This document shows positions 61,101-64,000 of a stretch of DNA of 64,000 nt, in pieces (position 1 is the stretch's first letter; every line of letters starts with the position of its first letter). This DNA comes from Sipunculus nudus (Eukaryota > Annelida > Sipuncula > Golfingiida > Sipunculidae), in assembly GCA_026874595.1 (NCBI GenBank), contig CM049308.1, positions 78,226,124-78,290,123 on the forward strand, written 5' to 3'. The notes under the pieces were generated by a model. That model had not been told where the DNA came from. It ran no database searches and worked only from the letters and a program-made list of their open reading frames with translations. The translations under genes and the position numbers were made by a program.

Positions 61101-62826
61101 TGTATACATGATTTTTCTTACCCCAATCTTGTATTCCCCATCCCGTGTGGTAGCAGTTTGTGTAAGGTTGCCAGTCACTGCTTGGTAGGCATATTGGCCT
61201 AATGTAGTCGTTTAACTCCACGGGTTCAGCAAGTTCAATCAAGCCAATGTCATATTTCACCCTTTATAAGAAAAAAAGCACCATGCAACCGCAAGACAGA
61301 CTACCAGAGCTATTGCTTAAAAAGTAATTACTAATATCCAGCTTTCACATGCTTCTTTGGGATAAATCCATATTTCATTTTTGTTACCGGTATTATATAC
61401 AATGACCAACCGTCATTCACATGTCCGCGTCTCATGGTGATCACGAATACATAAATGTACCAAATGGTAGAAAAGACGGTCCCGACATTATTATTGCTCC
61501 GTTACCCGTATACCCCCCCCCCCCCCCATCACCAACAAATCATGTGTTCAAAATATTAGTGAGACAGCGTTTACGCTCTGAAGGCACAGCAATAAAGATG
61601 TAAATATATATACAGATGATATGTATATCATAAATAAGATGATTAAAATGGCATTTTATGTCAGGGTTTTTTCATTTCATGCCACCGGTGCTGTCTGCGT
61701 ATAATGTTTACCCCAAGACTGTGTGACTTAGTGAGCCATTATTTATAATTTATAAATTATTCCATATTGAAACATATGAAAATATATTTGATATAACTGT
61801 TGTAAAATATATGCCGAGAATGATTTCAGTATAAACGTTTAGCTATTACAACTGCCAACTGAGCCGTTTGAACTCCCAATTCAATAATCAATATAACACG
61901 TTATTCCATGCCTTGATAACGTAAATGTGTGTTAAAATTTGACAAGTAACAGGACCTACATACATGAACTTATACTTCCCTACCGCGAAAGTAAAAAAAC
62001 ACATGGGCAAGTCAATGCACCTCACGCTTCCCAGCAATAGGTGGCCACTAAAATATGACGTCGACAATAATCCTGCACAGGATGAATAACTATACTCATA
62101 TATGAATAACAGCTTGATTGATTACAATGTTTGTTTACGAGTTGTCAACTCACTATATGGTACTGGAGAAGTGGACTTTTTTTTGCGGACTCACGTTTTA
62201 ATGGTGGTCTCCCTTGACTCATAACTTTCGTGAGATTTCAAATTTGCTATTTTCCTATACTGTCTCTGAGGTTCTTCCTGACGCAGGTTAGTGCTCCCGA
62301 GTATGACAAGCGTAAATTTGGTTAGGCTACAAGTAATAAATATCAGCAACTTCAATGTCGCCTTAAAGCAAACTTAAAAGTATCGCACAAAGAATTAGTG
62401 TAATAAACATTAACAACAACAGCACAGCCCCATAGAAACATTTGAATAGATAAAAAAATACAGAATTAGATTAAAGTTAACTTATTACTTCAAAAGTAGA
62501 AAATATTAACTTTAGTTTTATATTATACTGTAGACTTCAATATTCACAAACAAATCGTATAAAAATGCAAAAGACAATGTAGATAAAAGAAAGTTTATTA
62601 TTCATGAACGTTATCGGATACGGTAAAGGTGGGACGGGGGACATGTACAGGCATACGGTAACTGTATGCTGGTCGTATGGTTTCCTACGTGTGAATCTGT
62701 GTATAACGTTTTTTAAGCTTACCGACTAGGCAGACAATGGGCGGCAGTCAGCACCCATTTTGGATGTATCAGAGCGCCGCCACACACGTGGTAATTAAAA
62801 TATTCAAACCCCTCAGACACAGAAAC
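58011..62826 (-). CDS. secreted S1A serine protease, copy 2, exons 3-8 only
   Basis: A paralogue of the gene at 38232-44159 with the same exon sizes: 62826-62723 (104), 62326-62195 (132), 61261-61122 (140), 60745-60731 (15), 58849-58659 (191) and 58181-58011 (171 with stop). All join in frame and no stop is seen. The triad is present: [15 protein letters not shown] and GDSGGP. Arg again sits at the position equivalent to 189 (TSRMCNGDSGG). The protein closely resembles copy 1 but has clear replacements (DAPYP for DADYP in the microexon, REKCPEF-like changes near the C-terminus such as GFRKCPEF). Exons 1-2, which would carry the signal peptide and activation site, are not in the window. Homology to intron 2 of copy 1 stops near 63030, and another repeat follows. 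The gene may continue beyond 64 kb or be 5'-truncated. Confidence 0.88.
58659..58849 (-). CDS. protease copy 2 exon 7
   Basis: 191 nt, acceptor GTGCAG, donor AAT|GTAATT. It encodes [19 protein letters not shown], a polar loop, and ends in EETSRMCN. Confidence 0.92.
59461..59690 (+). pseudogene. LINE reverse transcriptase fragment in protease copy 2 intron 6
   Basis: Reads RQLQENCVE, stop, [13 protein letters not shown], then in a shifted frame [19 protein letters not shown]. It is the same insertion as at 39685-40290, at the equivalent place in the duplicate, so the insertion predates the duplication. The middle and end are replaced by other sequence. Confidence 0.72.
59868..60135 (+). pseudogene. 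LINE ORF2 zinc-binding (zf-RVT-like) fragment
   Basis: The frame reads [37 protein letters not shown] and [20 protein letters not shown] with a final CVW. This fits the C-terminal domain of some LINE reverse transcriptases (pattern W...HRI.PTN..L...G....CP.C...ET..HLF..C). It is absent from the equivalent position in copy 1. Confidence 0.65.
60731..60745 (-). CDS. protease copy 2 exon 6 (15-nt microexon)
   Basis: 15 nt between CTTCAG and GTAAGT, giving (split D)-A-P-Y-P. Length and phase are the same as in copy 1, although sequence has changed. That is the pattern expected of a used microexon. Confidence 0.82.
61122..61261 (-). CDS. protease copy 2 exon 5 (catalytic Asp)
   Basis: 140 nt, acceptor ATAAAG, donor TGG G|GTAAG. 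It encodes [20 protein letters not shown] and [11 protein letters not shown]. Confidence 0.92.
62195..62326 (-). CDS. protease copy 2 exon 4
   Basis: 132 nt, acceptor TTGTAG, donor AC|GTGAGT. It encodes [20 protein letters not shown] and the following segment to ETTIK. Same length and phase as copy 1. Confidence 0.9.
62723..62826 (-). CDS. protease copy 2 exon 3 (catalytic His)
   Basis: 104 nt, acceptor ATATAG, donor CG|GTAAGC. It encodes [14 protein letters not shown] and [17 protein letters not shown]. Confidence 0.92.
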
Positions 62827-63149
62827 CTATATTAAAGATATAAACGAAGGTTATTAAGCAAAGCTTAGTAAACAATCGAAAATGACTCTTCAAAATGCAT
62901 AATATTTTTACTAAATGCAAGTACGACCCTCTAGCTGGGTGGAGGTGCACACTGATTTCAGCGGTTCCATGGTTTAGTACTGTCGTCTTATTAATTGTGT
63001 CATGTATAATTTCTTTGTCATATATTCAATGATTGGATGATCTGTCAACTCATTAAAGTTTCTGCTTTTATTTTGTAGGCACGTGACTGTATATATCCAA
63101 TCTGACCTTCGTAGTACGGTTAAATAAATTGTAGGTAATACCTTGCAGT

Positions 63150-64000
63150 AATTATGTCCCCCCCCCCCCCCAACTCCAGGGAAGACATGTTGTTTCCAGT
63201 GCGATCGTCTGTCGTCTTCGTCTTCGTCGTCTGTAGGATATTTTGCTAACGCGATAACTTTTGAAAAGCTGCATATTTTCCTCTAAAATTTGAAACACTA
63301 ATTGTTCTATTCAAAATCTCGGACGAGTTTGAAATCCGGTAACCTCATCTTCTAGGTCAAATCTGCCTAAATGTATTATTTTAACCCCATAACTTTTGAA
63401 GTATTTCACTTTTTGTCCTCAAATTTGGACACAAATTGTTCCTACCAAGCACTTGGGCGAAATTGAAAACCGGTGACCTTGACCAGGATCTTAAAAGTCA
63501 AATCAATCGAATTATAGTTATTGCCTTGTGAACGCGATAACCTTTTAAGGGCTGCATATTTTCTTCCAAAATTTGAAAAACTAATTGTTTCCACCAAAAT
63601 CTCCGGGGATTTCGAAACCGGGTGACCTTGACCTTCATCTTCAAGGTCAAATCTGCCAAAATGTAATATATTGTGAACCCCATAGCTTTTGAAGGGCTTC
63701 ACCTTTTGTTCTCACATTTGGTACACAACTTGTTCCTACCAAGTCCATGGAAGAGTTCGAAAATCGATGACCTAGACCAGAATCTTCAAGGTCAAATCAG
63801 CCGAATTATAGTCATTGTCTTGTGAACACAATCACATATCAAGTATTGCGGATTTATCCTACACATCCGACGCTATTCTTGGATTATTGTGATCCCAAAA
63901 AGTTTGGGGATTACTGAAGTTTTTTCTTCAAATTTGACACACCAGTTCTTTCTGCCAAAATCTGGTTGGAATTAAAAAGGCGGTGACTTTGGCCTTGAAG
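63150..64000 (+). mobile_element. tandem-module element running off the window end
   Basis: Begins with TTATGTC, a C14 run (63158-63171) and the facing half GAAGACATGTTGTTT, then a GTCTTCGTCTTCGTC tract. It continues as modules of about 145-150 bp sharing 'gataactttt(g)aa', 'aaatttg(a/g)', 'caaattgttc(c)' and 'gtgaccttgacc'. The layout (inverted start, pyrimidine tract, modules) resembles the other Helentron-like families, but the 3' end is not visible. Confidence 0.6.

Larger units (their letters stand above)
51830..63030. repeat. tandem segmental duplication, unit 2
   Basis: Direct-orientation counterpart of 28305-43130. Relative to unit 1 it lacks the stretch from about 29.9 to 32.0 kb (with CPSF2 exon F), and lacks the two elements inserted in unit 1. 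Homology ends about 200 bp into protease intron 2, near 63030. Confidence 0.82.

Overview
The window is AT-rich, intron-rich, repeat-dense animal DNA. It fits a mollusc, probably a bivalve, although the species cannot be fixed from the sequence. Supporting signs are spliced exons with clean GT/AG borders, a CPSF2 orthologue of invertebrate type, LINE fragments, and many non-autonomous rolling-circle-like elements with internal tandem modules and G/C homopolymers, as are common in bivalve genomes. No prokaryotic, CRISPR or viral gene system is visible.

Left part (1-31.5 kb, + strand): the last six coding exons of CPSF2 (CPSF-100), a subunit of the pre-mRNA cleavage and polyadenylation complex, lie at 8947-9089, 10015-10155, 13598-13754, 16151-16215, 29674-29808 and 31394-31486. 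All phases join and the last exon ends in a stop codon. The introns carry two Helentron-like families, LINE reverse-transcriptase and ORF1 debris, and a 15-bp minisatellite.

Middle part (31.5-44.2 kb): CPSF2 3' flank, an inserted 1-kb terminal-inverted-repeat element with a 5-bp target duplication, a second long copy of the AGCTCAGCTGA element, and a complete eight-exon secreted chymotrypsin-fold serine protease gene on the minus strand (44159 to 38232, 306 residues). Its His-Asp-Ser triad is intact, it has a 15-nt microexon, and arginine occupies the position equivalent to chymotrypsin 189.

Right part (44.2-64 kb): after a repeat-filled stretch (44.6-51.8 kb), a tandem segmental duplicate of the 28.3-43.1 kb block runs from about 51.83 to 63.03 kb. 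It carries an orphan, almost unchanged copy of the penultimate CPSF2 exon (53745-53879) without the terminal exon, and exons 3-8 of a second protease paralogue (62826 to 58011). Exons 1-2 of that paralogue are not in the window. The last kilobase is another tandem-module element that runs off the end.

CPSF2 and the proteases have no evident functional link. They are adjacent because one block containing the end of CPSF2 and a protease was duplicated in tandem.
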